Position numbers and translations under genes: made by a program. This document shows, one piece after another, positions 9,090-17,803 of a DNA stretch of 64,000 nucleotides (the first letter of the stretch is position 1; every line of letters begins with the position of its first letter). The notes below the pieces were generated by a model, which was not told the origin of the DNA, ran no database searches, and worked only from the letters and a program-made list of their open reading frames with translations. Source of the stretch: Halovulum sp039190275 (lineage in GTDB: Bacteria > Pseudomonadota > Alphaproteobacteria > Rhodobacterales > Rhodobacteraceae); the NCBI GenBank assembly GCA_039190275.1, contig JBCCYF010000006.1:7710-71709 (forward strand), in the 5' to 3' direction.

Positions 9090-10418
9090 CTATTCTGCGG
9101 CTTCCCGGGGCATCGCTGCACCGCCATAGGGGACATTGCGGCCACCGTACCGGCGCACCCGAATATTGCATTGCTCGGCATGTCCCACAAAGCCTTCGAG
9201 CATACACAGCCGCGATCCGTATTCGCCGATCAGGGCGGCAGCTTCATCAGTGGTGACCTTTTGATAACTGTGCGTTTTGAGGAACTTGCCTACCCACAGC
9301 CCACCGGTATAACGGCCCGCCTTTTTCGTGGGCAACGTGTGATTGGTGCCAATGATCTTGTCGCCATTGGCAACGTTTGTCCGCGGACCAAGGAACAAAG
9401 CACCGTAGGAATGCATGTTCTCAAGATACCAGTCGTCGCGGTCTGTCATGACCTGCACATGCTCATAGGCCATGTCGTTGGCGACATCGAGCATTTGCTG
9501 ATGCGTGTCGCACAGGATCACGTCGCCGTAGTCCCGCCACGAGACCGAGGCTGTTTCGCGGGTTGGCAGGATCTTTAGAATCCGTTCGATCTCGCGCAGG
9601 GTTCCTTCGGCCAGGCTGCGGGAGTTGGTGATAAGGCAGGCGGGCGAGTTGTATCCGTGTTCGGCCTGCCCCAACAGGTCGGTGGCGCACAATTCGGCAT
9701 CGACCGTATCATCCGCAATAACCATGGTCTCGGTCGGACCGGCAAACAGGTCGATCCCGACGCGACCGAACAACTGGCGTTTGGCCTCGGCTACGAATGC
9801 GTTACCGGGGCCGACGATCATGTGAACCGGGTCAATCGTTTCTGTCCCGATTGCCATTGCCCCCACAGCCTGAATTCCGCCAAGCACATAAATTTCATGC
9901 GCACCGCCCAAGGACATCGCGGCAACGATTGCCGGATGCGGTGCGCCATCCACCGGGGGCGCAGAGGCGATAATCCGCGGCACACCCGCGACCTGAGCGG
10001 TGAGAACCGACATATGAGCCGACGCAACCATCGGGAACTTGCCTCCCGGAACATAGCACCCGACAGACTGCACCGGGATGTTCTTGTGGCTCAGAATGAC
10101 GCCGGGCATTGTTTCCACCTCGACATCCGTCATGGACGCGCGCTGGGCCTCCGCAAAGCGGCGGATCTGCGTCTGGGCAAATTTGATGTCCTCCATGTCG
10201 AGAGTTGACACCTTTTGCATGGCGGCCTCGATTTCGGACGGCGTCAGACGGAAGGAACCCGGGGAGTATCCGTCGTACTTCTTGCTCAGTTCGCGTACTG
10301 CCACATCGCCGCGTGCGTCGATATCCGACAGCGTCGCTTCTACAATTTGGCGTACCTTGGTGTCGTCTTCCGCACGCTCCTGAGCAGGCTTGCCTGTCTT
10401 GAGGTATTGGATCGACAT
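9090..10418 (-). CDS. Histidinol-dehydrogenase-family dehydrogenase (HisD/HpsN-like)
   Basis: A 442-residue NAD-linked, zinc-dependent alcohol dehydrogenase of the HisD family. Zinc and catalytic elements are visible: GQAEHGYNSP (Gln and His), MAYEHVQV (Glu-His), GDKIIGTNHTLP (Asp) and LEGFVGHAEQ (His). Roseobacters carry HisD paralogues that oxidise other alcohols, notably the sulfopropanediol dehydrogenase HpsN, and this sequence shares the QYLK start and CYVPGGKFP block with them. The rest of the hps locus (hpsO, hpsP) is absent, so HpsN function is not claimed. ATG 10418 is preferred over GTG 10421 because AGGAGA then has normal spacing. In this operon it probably converts a primary alcohol to an acid. 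Confidence 0.85.
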   Translation of the reverse strand: MSIQYLKTGKPAQERAEDDTKVRQIVEATLSDIDARGDVAVRELSKKYDGYSPGSFRLTPSEIEAAMQKVSTLDMEDIKFAQTQIRRFAEAQRASMTDVEVETMPGVILSHKNIPVQSVGCYVPGGKFPMVASAHMSVLTAQVAGVPRIIASAPPVDGAPHPAIVAAMSLGGAHEIYVLGGIQAVGAMAIGTETIDPVHMIVGPGNAFVAEAKRQLFGRVGIDLFAGPTETMVIADDTVDAELCATDLLGQAEHGYNSPACLITNSRSLAEGTLREIERILKILPTRETASVSWRDYGDVILCDTHQQMLDVANDMAYEHVQVMTDRDDWYLENMHSYGALFLGPRTNVANGDKIIGTNHTLPTKKAGRYTGGLWVGKFLKTHSYQKVTTDEAAALIGEYGSRLCMLEGFVGHAEQCNIRVRRYGGRNVPYGGAAMPREAAE

Positions 10419-10427
10419 CACAATCTC

Positions 10428-11375
10428 CTAACTTACGGTTGGCGCGACGCAGTCCGCGGTGAAGGCGTTTTCCCAACCTTCACCAAGAAAGGCGTCGCCG
10501 CCCAACTGCTTAATAACACTTGCAAAATCAACGTGAACAAGGTTCTCGGCGATCTTCGAACCTTCAATGCGCCAGAAATCTATATAGGGGATGCGGATCG
10601 CCTGACCGGAGGCCGGGATGCCCATGAACTCTGACTGCAAAGTCGCGTGACAGGCTCCGAAGCAGGCCGCCCAATTGCCATCCTGCATATAGTGCTCTGT
10701 GCGAAAGTCGCGGTTGCCAAAACACGCGCGAAACGGAAGATACCAACCCGTTTCGAATTCCTTCAGGCCGTGTTTCAGGCCGCAGCCATAGTTGGCGTCC
10801 CACACGAAGTCATCATGAAAGTAGGTCGAGACATCAACGTCGGACCGTTGAAGAGCCCGCTCCATGGCCTGTACAACATCGAGGGGATTTGCGGCCGCGC
10901 CCCGGCCGGCCGGACCCCGCCACAGCCGGGCAATGGGCGGGTCCAAACGATCCCATCCGCGCCCGTCGAAAACATCCCAACCCAGCTGCGCCGCCACACC
11001 GGCCAGGTCAACGTCAGCCTTGACATAGGCAATGCGCCCGTCGCGAACCTGCCAAAAATTCACGTACGGAATGCGTACGGGTCGCCCCGTTGCAGGGATG
11101 CCCATAAAGGTCCCTACATGGGCCGCCAGGCAGGTGCCGACCGAAGCTGCCCATGCGCCATCCTCCATCCGAACGGACGTGACATCGTTTTGGTCCCCAA
11201 AAGTGGAATTGAACCGGGCGCTCCAACCGGTCCTGTATGCGTCAAGACCTGCTTTCCGGCCGCAGCCAGCGTTCCCGTCCCACACAAGATCCTGGTGAAA
11301 CCATTGCGTCAGGTCAGCGTCATCCTGGCCAGCTGCCTGCTCCATGTCTTGCACGATGTCTAGAGCAGCGCCCAT
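10428..11375 (-). CDS. Double NTF2/SnoaL-like protein
   Basis: A 315-residue protein with two clearly homologous SnoaL-like domains. The repeats can be paired by eye: HQDLVWDGNAGCGRKAG with HDDFVWDANYGCGLKHG, FMGIPATGRPVRIPY with FMGIPASGQAIRIPY, and VNFWQVRDGRI with IDFWRIEGSKI. This shows an internal duplication. The single-domain gene next to it (11375-11911) has the same blocks, so the set looks like tandem duplication plus fusion. The ATG at 11375 overlaps that gene's stop by one base (TGATG), implying translational coupling. Its own stop is 9 bases before the hisD-like ATG. Confidence 0.8.
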   Translation of the reverse strand: MGAALDIVQDMEQAAGQDDADLTQWFHQDLVWDGNAGCGRKAGLDAYRTGWSARFNSTFGDQNDVTSVRMEDGAWAASVGTCLAAHVGTFMGIPATGRPVRIPYVNFWQVRDGRIAYVKADVDLAGVAAQLGWDVFDGRGWDRLDPPIARLWRGPAGRGAAANPLDVVQAMERALQRSDVDVSTYFHDDFVWDANYGCGLKHGLKEFETGWYLPFRACFGNRDFRTEHYMQDGNWAACFGACHATLQSEFMGIPASGQAIRIPYIDFWRIEGSKIAENLVHVDFASVIKQLGGDAFLGEGWENAFTADCVAPTVS

Positions 11376-11911
11376 CACGTAGACCTTTCGGTCGTGGTTC
11401 GTGCGCCCTCGCCCTGGTCAAATCGTTCCCACCCATGACCGTCAAAGACATCATGCCCGATCTGCGCCAGGACATGCGGAAAGTCGACCATAACCCAATT
11501 GTCGACGATCTTGCCGTTCATCACTTTCCAGAAATCCATATAGCGGATGTCGACGCGCTTGCCCGTCGCGGGGATGCCCATGAACTCCCCCGAGTGTGTC
11601 GCCTCCTGCCGACCAAAGGCGGCTGCCCATTCGCCCATGTAAAGACGCGCTTCATCAATGCATACCTTGTCGGAAAAGGCAGCCTGAAACGGACGCTGCC
11701 AGTTGTCCTGAAACTCCTTCAGGCCGGTTTTGGTGCCGCAGCCGAAGTTGCCCATCCAACGGAAGTCGTCCGTAAAAAAATCGTCGATATCATCAATCCG
11801 GTGATCGTTGAGGCCATCGACCATCGCCTCGATCACTGCGCGTGTCTGGGCGGTCTTGCCCATATCGGTATCGCGGCTCAACATGGCTTGTTCGGGGCGG
11901 GAACCTTTCAT
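11375..11911 (-). CDS. Single-domain NTF2/SnoaL-like protein
   Basis: A 178-residue single-domain SnoaL-like protein with TDDFRWMGNFGCGTKTG, FMGIPATGKRVDIRY and MDFWKVMNGKIVDNWVMVDFPHVLAQIGHDVFDG. The FMGIPATGK and IVDNWV..D blocks are the classical SnoaL/ester-cyclase signatures. The first start in this frame is a TTG at 11926; ATG 11911 is preferred because GGGAG lies eight bases upstream. It is the closest single-domain relative of the adjacent double-domain protein and could have been the donor of that duplication. Confidence 0.8.
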   Translation of the reverse strand: MKGSRPEQAMLSRDTDMGKTAQTRAVIEAMVDGLNDHRIDDIDDFFTDDFRWMGNFGCGTKTGLKEFQDNWQRPFQAAFSDKVCIDEARLYMGEWAAAFGRQEATHSGEFMGIPATGKRVDIRYMDFWKVMNGKIVDNWVMVDFPHVLAQIGHDVFDGHGWERFDQGEGARTTTERST

Positions 11912-12039
11912 CCGCGATGCTCCCAAACAACCCGCCCGGCGCGAAACCCCGCCGCCAAGCCTATGGTCGTTTTCAACAGGGTCGGCATGTGCGCCAGATG
12001 GTCAATGGAGTGTATGCAAGAAGGAATGGGCATCCCATA

Positions 12040-13086
12040 TCAGACCAGCCGCTCGCCGGAGGTAGCGTTAAACAAATGGCAGGCCGACGGCGGGATGTTC
12101 ACTGTAATCGGATCGCCGATCTTGGCTCGATAGTCCTTCGCGGCCCTGATCGAGGCAATCGTGCCTGCAAGCCGCAGCGTTGCGACCGTCGCATCGCCCA
12201 GCAGTTCCAGCGAATACAGCGGCGCGGACGACGACCCGGTCGGACTAATTTCGGCGTCTTCGGCGCGAAAACCCAGGGTGATCTTGCCCTCGTGAGTGTT
12301 GGGGAGCCCACTGATCGACACATTCTCACCGGTGAACGTTCCGCCCGAGATTTCACCCTCAAGCAGGTTCATGGCGGGGCTGCCGATGAAGCTGGCAACG
12401 AAGGTGTTTGCGGGCCTGTCGTATATTTCGGTAGGGGTGCCGACCTGTTGCACCACGCCCTTGCTCATCACGACCACACGATCGGCCAATGTCATCGCCT
12501 CGATCTGATCATGGGTCACGTAGATCGTGGTGACCTGAAGTTCATGGCTTAGGTTCTTGATCTGATGGCGCGTGGACACTCGCAGCTTGGCATCGAGATT
12601 GGACAGTGGTTCATCCATCAGGAACACATTGGGTTCGCGCACGATGGCACGGGCGAGGGCGACGCGCTGCCGCTGACCGCCCGAAAGCTCGGCCGGGCGG
12701 CGATGCATAAAGTCGGTCAGCTCGACCATTTCTGCAGCCCGCTTCACCCGTTCGTCATGTGTCGACGGGTCGGTTTTGCGCACTTTCAACGGGAATCGAA
12801 TGTTCTCATAGACATTGAGGTTCGGGTAGAGCGCATAGCTTTGAAAGACCATTGCAACGTCCCGGTCCTTTGGATCCAGATCGTTGACCACGCGGCCATC
12901 AATGACGATTTCGCCCCCTGTGACATCCTCAAGACCGGCGATCATACGCATGGTTGTTGTCTTGCCGCAGCCCGATGGCCCAAGCAGGACAAGAAACTCC
13001 TTATCCGCGATCGTCAGGTCGAAGTCCTGCACGCCCACAAACGAACCCCACCGCTTCGAAATGTTCTTGAGCTGAATCTCGGCCAT
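12040..13086 (-). CDS. ABC transporter ATPase, UgpC/MsmK type
   Basis: A 348-residue ATPase of the carbohydrate (CUT1-type) importer family. It has Walker A GPSGCGKTT (about 36-44), the Q-loop FQSYALYP, signature LSGGQRQR, Walker B FLMDEPLSNLD, H-loop THDQ and a C-terminal MalK-like regulatory/OB domain (GFRAEDAEIS). It is the first gene of the minus-strand run, divergent from the binding protein and permeases at 13370-16593, with which it must form one importer. These ATPases can be shared between importers. A 128-base gap separates it from the first NTF2-like gene. Confidence 0.92.
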   Translation of the reverse strand: MAEIQLKNISKRWGSFVGVQDFDLTIADKEFLVLLGPSGCGKTTTMRMIAGLEDVTGGEIVIDGRVVNDLDPKDRDVAMVFQSYALYPNLNVYENIRFPLKVRKTDPSTHDERVKRAAEMVELTDFMHRRPAELSGGQRQRVALARAIVREPNVFLMDEPLSNLDAKLRVSTRHQIKNLSHELQVTTIYVTHDQIEAMTLADRVVVMSKGVVQQVGTPTEIYDRPANTFVASFIGSPAMNLLEGEISGGTFTGENVSISGLPNTHEGKITLGFRAEDAEISPTGSSSAPLYSLELLGDATVATLRLAGTIASIRAAKDYRAKIGDPITVNIPPSACHLFNATSGERLV

Positions 13087-13226
13087 CCCACTTCACCTCT
13101 TGCATGCGTTCCCAAAAAATGTGCCAGCGAACAGCTGCTTTAGCAAGCCAAAGTTTGAAAATCACAAGTTCATCGCGGTGAAGTTGATCATAAATCAGTC
13201 AAAAAGCGATATAAATAAGGAAATTA

Positions 13227-13241
13227 CCTGTTGGAAACAGG
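13227..13241. promoter_or_regulatory. Perfect inverted repeat, candidate LacI operator
   Basis: CCTGTTGGAAACAGG has perfect six-base arms around a three-base centre. It lies in the 283-base divergent region between the ATPase gene and the binding-protein gene, six bases upstream of a good -35 element. That is where an operator serving both directions would sit. The LacI-family gene of the cluster is the obvious candidate partner. The odd centre is less typical than the CG centre of many LacI operators, so another factor is possible. A second, weaker dyad (GGCCG/CGGCC) occurs near 13299-13312. Confidence 0.4.
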
Positions 13242-13247
13242 AAATTC

Positions 13248-13275
13248 TTGTCACATCCAATTTTAGAAGCATAAT
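13248..13275 (+). promoter_or_regulatory. Candidate sigma-70 promoter for the importer/NTF2 operon
   Basis: TTGTCA at 13248-13253 and CATAAT at 13270-13275 are each one base from the sigma-70 consensus and are separated by 16 bases. Transcription would begin near 13282 and read a leader of about 90 bases to the binding-protein ATG at 13370. No equally good promoter was found by eye for the opposite strand. Confidence 0.45.
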
Positions 13276-13369
13276 AGTGAATGCGAATGCATATGTTGGC
13301 CGCGTACGGCCGGTAAGAAAAGAGTCAGACGATGTCTGCATCACAGGGTCCAACCGGAGGATACTCAAC

Positions 13370-14602
13370 ATGTCTCTAATCAGAAGTCTTGTGGCCGGAG
13401 CGGTTGTGGCGCTTACGGCGACCGCGGCATATGCCGAATGCGAGATCGCCAGCGGCAACGTCAACGTCCTGGCGAATGATTTTCCCGCGCTCAAGGCGAT
13501 CACCTCGACCGCGGCGGAATGCGCAAGCGGCGATGTTACGATTGCGGCGAACCACAACAAGGATTTCCGCACCTTTCACGTCCAGGCTCTGACGCCGAAC
13601 CCGGCCGAATATACCTCTGTCGTGGTCGCGAACTCCTCGATTGTTCCTTTGCTGAACGAAGGGCTGCTGCGGCCGCTTGACGACCTTGTCGCAAAGCATG
13701 GTCAAAGCCTGGGCAAGAACCAGTTGATCACAATCGACGGCAAGATCATGGCGATCGCGTTCATGGCGAATGCGCAGCACCTGTTTCTGCGCCAGGACAT
13801 TCTGGATGAGGTCGGCAAGTCCGCGCCCACAACATGGGAGGAAGTGGTCGAGGCCGGCAAGGCCATCCGCGATGCCGGCATAATGGATCATCCATTTGCC
13901 TTCCTCAGCAAATCCGACTGGAACTTGGGTGAGGAATTCGTGAACATGTACCTTGGACATGGCGGGGAGTTCTTCAAACCCGGCACCGCCGAGCCCGCTG
14001 TGAACAACGAGACCGGTATCGCCACGCTGAACATGCTCAAGGAGTTGGTATCGCTGTCTAACCCGGACTTCCTGACCTATAACACCGCGACCGTGGTGCC
14101 GATCTGGAAGTCGGGCGATCTTGCCATGGCGCAACTTTGGGGCTCAAGCGGCGGTGAGATACTGAGCGGTGAGGGCGCCGAAGAAGGGGTGGCCGAAAAC
14201 ACTGTTTTGGTTGGTGCACCAACGGTGGCAGGCGGGGACGCACCCTCGTCAACATTGTGGTGGGATGGGTTCACGATAGCCAAAAACATTTCCGACGAAG
14301 ACGCCGAGGCGACCTTTATCGCGATGATGCACGGCATCTCGGACAAGATGGTCGAGGCGAACAACGATGCGGCTGTCTGGTTGATGTCATCCTACACCCC
14401 GGGCCCCGCGGCGATGGGTGTCGCTCAAACGGCTTCTGGTGGAGCCTCTCCCTATCCCATGCTGCCTTATATGGGTTTGCTGCATCAGGCCTTTTTCGAG
14501 GAACTGCCGGACTTCCTGCAGGGCAATGAAAGCGCCGAGAAGACGATGTCTGATGTTGAGGCCGCCTATATCGCCGCGGCTAAGGAGGCCGGATACCTCT
14601 GA
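13370..14602 (+). CDS. ABC sugar-type substrate-binding protein (UgpB/MalE-like)
   Basis: A 410-residue periplasmic binding protein. The N-terminus MSLIRSLVAGAVVALTATAAYA is a Sec signal peptide with cleavage after AYA. The mature protein has CUT1-type features: LLNEGLLRPLDDLVAKHG, TTWEEVVEAGKAIRDAG, and the tryptophan-rich LWWDGFTIAKN. ATG 13370 is chosen because GGAGG stands nine bases upstream and because the longer open frame has no signal peptide at its start. It heads the plus-strand operon with two permeases and two NTF2-like proteins. The ligand is unknown; family members bind sugars, glycerophosphodiesters and polyols. Confidence 0.9.
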   Translation: MSLIRSLVAGAVVALTATAAYAECEIASGNVNVLANDFPALKAITSTAAECASGDVTIAANHNKDFRTFHVQALTPNPAEYTSVVVANSSIVPLLNEGLLRPLDDLVAKHGQSLGKNQLITIDGKIMAIAFMANAQHLFLRQDILDEVGKSAPTTWEEVVEAGKAIRDAGIMDHPFAFLSKSDWNLGEEFVNMYLGHGGEFFKPGTAEPAVNNETGIATLNMLKELVSLSNPDFLTYNTATVVPIWKSGDLAMAQLWGSSGGEILSGEGAEEGVAENTVLVGAPTVAGGDAPSSTLWWDGFTIAKNISDEDAEATFIAMMHGISDKMVEANNDAAVWLMSSYTPGPAAMGVAQTASGGASPYPMLPYMGLLHQAFFEELPDFLQGNESAEKTMSDVEAAYIAAAKEAGYL

Positions 14603-14677
14603 GCGCTTTTTCCGGGGCTGTCACGGCGGCCCCGGAACATCCAATCCGGGTCATCAAGCTGAGGTAGGTAGGGAGCC

Positions 14678-15709
14678 ATGAAACACCGCACCTTCTTTTG
14701 GTTCATCCTGCCGTCACTGGCCGCGATGACGCTGTTTATCGCACTGCCGATCGTGTCGGTTGCGGTGCAGTCGCTGTTCGTTGAGCACGAACAGGTTATG
14801 GTCGAAGTCAAGAACTGCGGGCCGTTCAACTGCGAAACGGTTCTGCAGGTTGACACCGAAGCCTCTGCCGCGCTTCAGGCAGACGCACCACTTGGCCGGT
14901 TCAACGGACTTGGGACATATACGAACCGAAAGCACTTGGCGTTTCAGGAGGTCAGCGTCGCCTGGGCCGAGACGGAGACGATCGGGGCATTCATCTCCGA
15001 ACTTTTCAATCTGCCATTCTACAAGGCGCTTTTCTTTACACTCACCTATACAGCAGTTGTGACCCCGATGGTGATCGTGATGGGGCTTGCGGTCGCGCTT
15101 GCCGTCAACACCCTGCCCAAACTGGTTAAGGGCCCAACGATTTTTATCTCGCTGCTGCCAATGATCGTCACGCCGCTGGTGGGCGCGCTTATTCTGTTCT
15201 GGATGGTCGATGCGGACGGCATCATCGGTGCGACGCTCCAGATCATGTTCAATGACCCCGATCTATCGCTGAAGGCGTCAACGCCGCTCACGTGGATCAT
15301 GTTGATCGTGTACGGGATCTGGAGCTCTACGCCTTTCAGCTTTATCGTTTTCTACGCAGGGCTTCAGACCGTCCCCAAAGAGACGCTGGAGGCGGCAAAG
15401 ATCGACGGAGCCACGCGTTGGCAGAGTATTCGCTATGTGGTGATCCCTTACATGATGCCACTGGTGGTGTTCATTACACTGATGCAGCTGATGGACAACT
15501 TCCGTGTGTTTGAACCGATTGTCAGCTTTTCCGCCTCGGCCAAAGCGACTTCGCTTTCCTGGATTATTTACAATGACCTTCGCGGCGGGGACATCCAGCT
15601 CTTCGGTTCTGCCGCCGCCACGTCGATGATGACGATAATCGGTGTCGTAATCCTGCTGACCCCAGTGCTGATCCGGACCTGGCAGGACTTCAACCGGAAG
15701 AGGGCCTGA
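14678..15709 (+). CDS. ABC transporter permease, UgpA/MalF type
   Basis: A 343-residue inner-membrane permease. The first membrane segment is within residues 5-30, followed by a periplasmic loop of about 85 residues containing a CGPFNC pair that could form a disulfide. The remaining segments include ALFFTLTYTAVVTPMVIVMGLAV and the last near 310-330. The EAA coupling motif EAAKIDGATRWQSIRYVVIPYMMP (about 238-261) contacts the ATPase. It follows the binding protein by 75 bases and precedes the second permease by 2. The long first loop is characteristic of MalF/UgpA-type subunits. Confidence 0.9.
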   Translation: MKHRTFFWFILPSLAAMTLFIALPIVSVAVQSLFVEHEQVMVEVKNCGPFNCETVLQVDTEASAALQADAPLGRFNGLGTYTNRKHLAFQEVSVAWAETETIGAFISELFNLPFYKALFFTLTYTAVVTPMVIVMGLAVALAVNTLPKLVKGPTIFISLLPMIVTPLVGALILFWMVDADGIIGATLQIMFNDPDLSLKASTPLTWIMLIVYGIWSSTPFSFIVFYAGLQTVPKETLEAAKIDGATRWQSIRYVVIPYMMPLVVFITLMQLMDNFRVFEPIVSFSASAKATSLSWIIYNDLRGGDIQLFGSAAATSMMTIIGVVILLTPVLIRTWQDFNRKRA

Positions 15710-15711
15710 CC

Positions 15712-16593
15712 ATGGCATCTGTCGCAGAAAGACGCTCCGCCGGGCTGATCTGGCTGACCACCAGCTTCGTCGTGCTTTGGATCTTCATTGCCGCGGGCCC
15801 GTTTCTTTGGACCCTTTGGGGATCGTTCAAGGTTCAGAGTGATTTCTTTTCCAAAGCCGATTGGCGCAACGCATTGTACGGCGTGATGACCGTTGCAGAG
15901 ACCGGCGATGCCTTTACCGGCCAAGGGTATTATGGCGCCTGGGTCGAGCAGGAGTTCTGGCGAAACGCGATCAACACCGGGATTGTCGTCTTCTGCACGG
16001 TGGTCATTTCCCTTACCCTTGGAACCCTTGGCGGATACGCTCTGGCACGGTCAGGTTTTCGGTATGCCTTCTGGTTGTTGATGGCGGCGTTGCTGTTCCG
16101 GGCCATGCCACATATCACATTGGTATCGGGCTATTTGCTGCCGTTCTTCGAATGGAACGTTTGGGGGCGCTTGTCGACAACGATCGTGGTGTTGGTCGCG
16201 ATCAATCAGCCCTTCACATTGTGGATGCTGCACTCGTTTTTTCTGAACATCCCCAAGGACATGGACGAAAGCGCAATGGTTGATGGCTGCACGCGGTTTC
16301 AGGCGTTTCGCTATGTGATCATACCGGTGATGTGGCCCGGCGTGATCACCACCGGGCTGTTCAGCTTCCTTCTGGCATACAATGACTTCGCCATCACAGC
16401 GACATTGCTGAACGCGGAAAACCAGACAATGGTCCCGCGTATCGCCAGCTTTCTTGGGACCGTTCGCGAGACGGGTGACGTTATGTTTGCCGTGGCCGCG
16501 GTTGTCAGCGCCATGATACCGCTGTTCTTCCTGGTGCTGTTTTTCCAGAGGCAAATCGTCAGCGGCCTGACCGCCGGTGCCGTCAAAGGTTGA
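15712..16593 (+). CDS. ABC transporter permease, UgpE/MalG type
   Basis: A 293-residue second permease of the importer, with six predicted membrane segments beginning LIWLTTSFVVLWIFIAAGPF. The coupling motif is DESAMVDGCTRFQAFRYVIIPVMWPG (about 185-210). The Asp-Gly of the EAA loop is retained. It begins two bases after the first permease stop and is followed after 33 bases by an NTF2-like gene, so transport and the NTF2-like proteins are co-transcribed. Confidence 0.9.
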   Translation: MASVAERRSAGLIWLTTSFVVLWIFIAAGPFLWTLWGSFKVQSDFFSKADWRNALYGVMTVAETGDAFTGQGYYGAWVEQEFWRNAINTGIVVFCTVVISLTLGTLGGYALARSGFRYAFWLLMAALLFRAMPHITLVSGYLLPFFEWNVWGRLSTTIVVLVAINQPFTLWMLHSFFLNIPKDMDESAMVDGCTRFQAFRYVIIPVMWPGVITTGLFSFLLAYNDFAITATLLNAENQTMVPRIASFLGTVRETGDVMFAVAAVVSAMIPLFFLVLFFQRQIVSGLTAGAVKG

Positions 16594-16626
16594 CAACAAG
16601 GGCAAGTCCGAAGGAACGGAGGTCGG

Positions 16627-17763
16627 ATGGCACGGTCATACGGAGCAGCGCGTCCCCTACAGCGCCACCATATGCCGACCGGGTATACCATATCGCTTCA
16701 AAGCTACACGCAGGACCGGAAAGTTCGCATCCCAAAGGACTTTGGACCCAAGCAGGGCCTGCGCGGGTTTGATGCTGGCTACGCCAACATCGTCGACTAC
16801 ATCGTTCGCATCACCCACCGCATATGGGAGACCGATAGCCGTCAAGTCGACTATGTTGCGGAGTGTTATGCCCCGACCTCGCTGGTCTATGACGATTATG
16901 GCCTGCAAACCGGCAACGCAAAGATTATCGCGGACACGCAGCATACGACAGGCGCATTTCCGGACATCATCCTCGATGCCGAGGAGGTGATCTGGGCCGG
17001 TGATGACGATATCGGCTTTCACACCTCGCATCTGACGCGGATTGTCGGGACCAACACCGGCCAAAGCCGGTACGGCGCAGCCACCGATCGCACAATCGAC
17101 GTTCTCGTCATCGCCAATTGCGTTGCGTTAGAAAATGACATTTTCCTTGAGCATGTCCTCTACAATACCTCCGCAATGCTGCAGCAAATTGGTGTCGAGC
17201 TGTGGAAAGAGGCGGACAGGCTGGCGTCCCATCCCCCGGCTGGTTGGCCGCGCAGCGGGACAACCTGGGACGATTTGCGCCGGGCCGCTGCGCCGGTTCG
17301 TCCGTTGTCGGAAAGCGAACCCGTTGACGGTTTCGATCCGGATGCGTTTGCCCGAAGGTTGCACAACAACATCTGGAACGGGGACATGCGCGTAGTGGAT
17401 ACGGCGTATGCGGCTGATCTCCCGTTTGAAGGTACAACCGAACGGCGTTTCAACGGCATTGCAGCCTACAAAGACTATGTGCGCCAGATCCGAACCGCCT
17501 TTCCTGACCTGATGCTTCAGGTGGACGAAGTGTACTGGATGGGCAATGAGGCGAACGGCTGGCTGATCTCGACACGGTGGAGTGCCGAAGCAACGCATAC
17601 GGGCCACACTGATAATTACAGGTCGCCGACCGGTGCGGACTGCCAGATCTGGGGAATTACGCAGTGGCGCGTCAAGCGAGGCCGCGTCGAGCAGGAATGG
17701 CAGCTTTTCAATGAATTCGATCTGATGATGCAGATCGCCAAGGCGCGTCGCGCGCAGCCCTGA
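16627..17763 (+). CDS. Double NTF2/SnoaL-like protein
   Basis: A 378-residue protein with two SnoaL-like domains, about residues 55-190 (YVAECYAPTSLVYDDYGLQTGN, IFLEHVLYNTSAMLQQIG) and 230-370 (FARRLHNNIWNGDMRVVDTAYAADLPFEG, GRVEQEWQLFNEFDLMMQIA). The end blocks E..L.N...M.QI are shared by both halves and with the 5273-6244 paralogue, which also has two such halves. GGAGG lies four bases before ATG 16627; ATG 16672 is an alternative start. It is in the plus-strand importer operon. The biochemical role is unknown. Confidence 0.76.
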   Translation: MARSYGAARPLQRHHMPTGYTISLQSYTQDRKVRIPKDFGPKQGLRGFDAGYANIVDYIVRITHRIWETDSRQVDYVAECYAPTSLVYDDYGLQTGNAKIIADTQHTTGAFPDIILDAEEVIWAGDDDIGFHTSHLTRIVGTNTGQSRYGAATDRTIDVLVIANCVALENDIFLEHVLYNTSAMLQQIGVELWKEADRLASHPPAGWPRSGTTWDDLRRAAAPVRPLSESEPVDGFDPDAFARRLHNNIWNGDMRVVDTAYAADLPFEGTTERRFNGIAAYKDYVRQIRTAFPDLMLQVDEVYWMGNEANGWLISTRWSAEATHTGHTDNYRSPTGADCQIWGITQWRVKRGRVEQEWQLFNEFDLMMQIAKARRAQP

Positions 17764-17803
17764 CCGACAGGCATCCGAAAAACAAATCACAGACACTGGA
17801 AAA

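Noticed and set aside
9090..10418. Assigning the HisD-like gene as hisD of histidine biosynthesis or as hpsN
   Set aside because: No his genes nearby rules against hisD, and no hpsO/hpsP rules against a firm hpsN call; left as HisD-family dehydrogenase.
11237..12133. Plus-strand open frame of 298 codons
   Set aside because: Antisense to two NTF2-like genes and the start of the ATPase gene; arginine/proline-rich sequence typical of a shadow frame.
13299..13312. GGCCG/CGGCC dyad as an operator
   Set aside because: Five-base GC arms are common by chance in GC-rich DNA; mentioned only as secondary to the 13227-13241 repeat.
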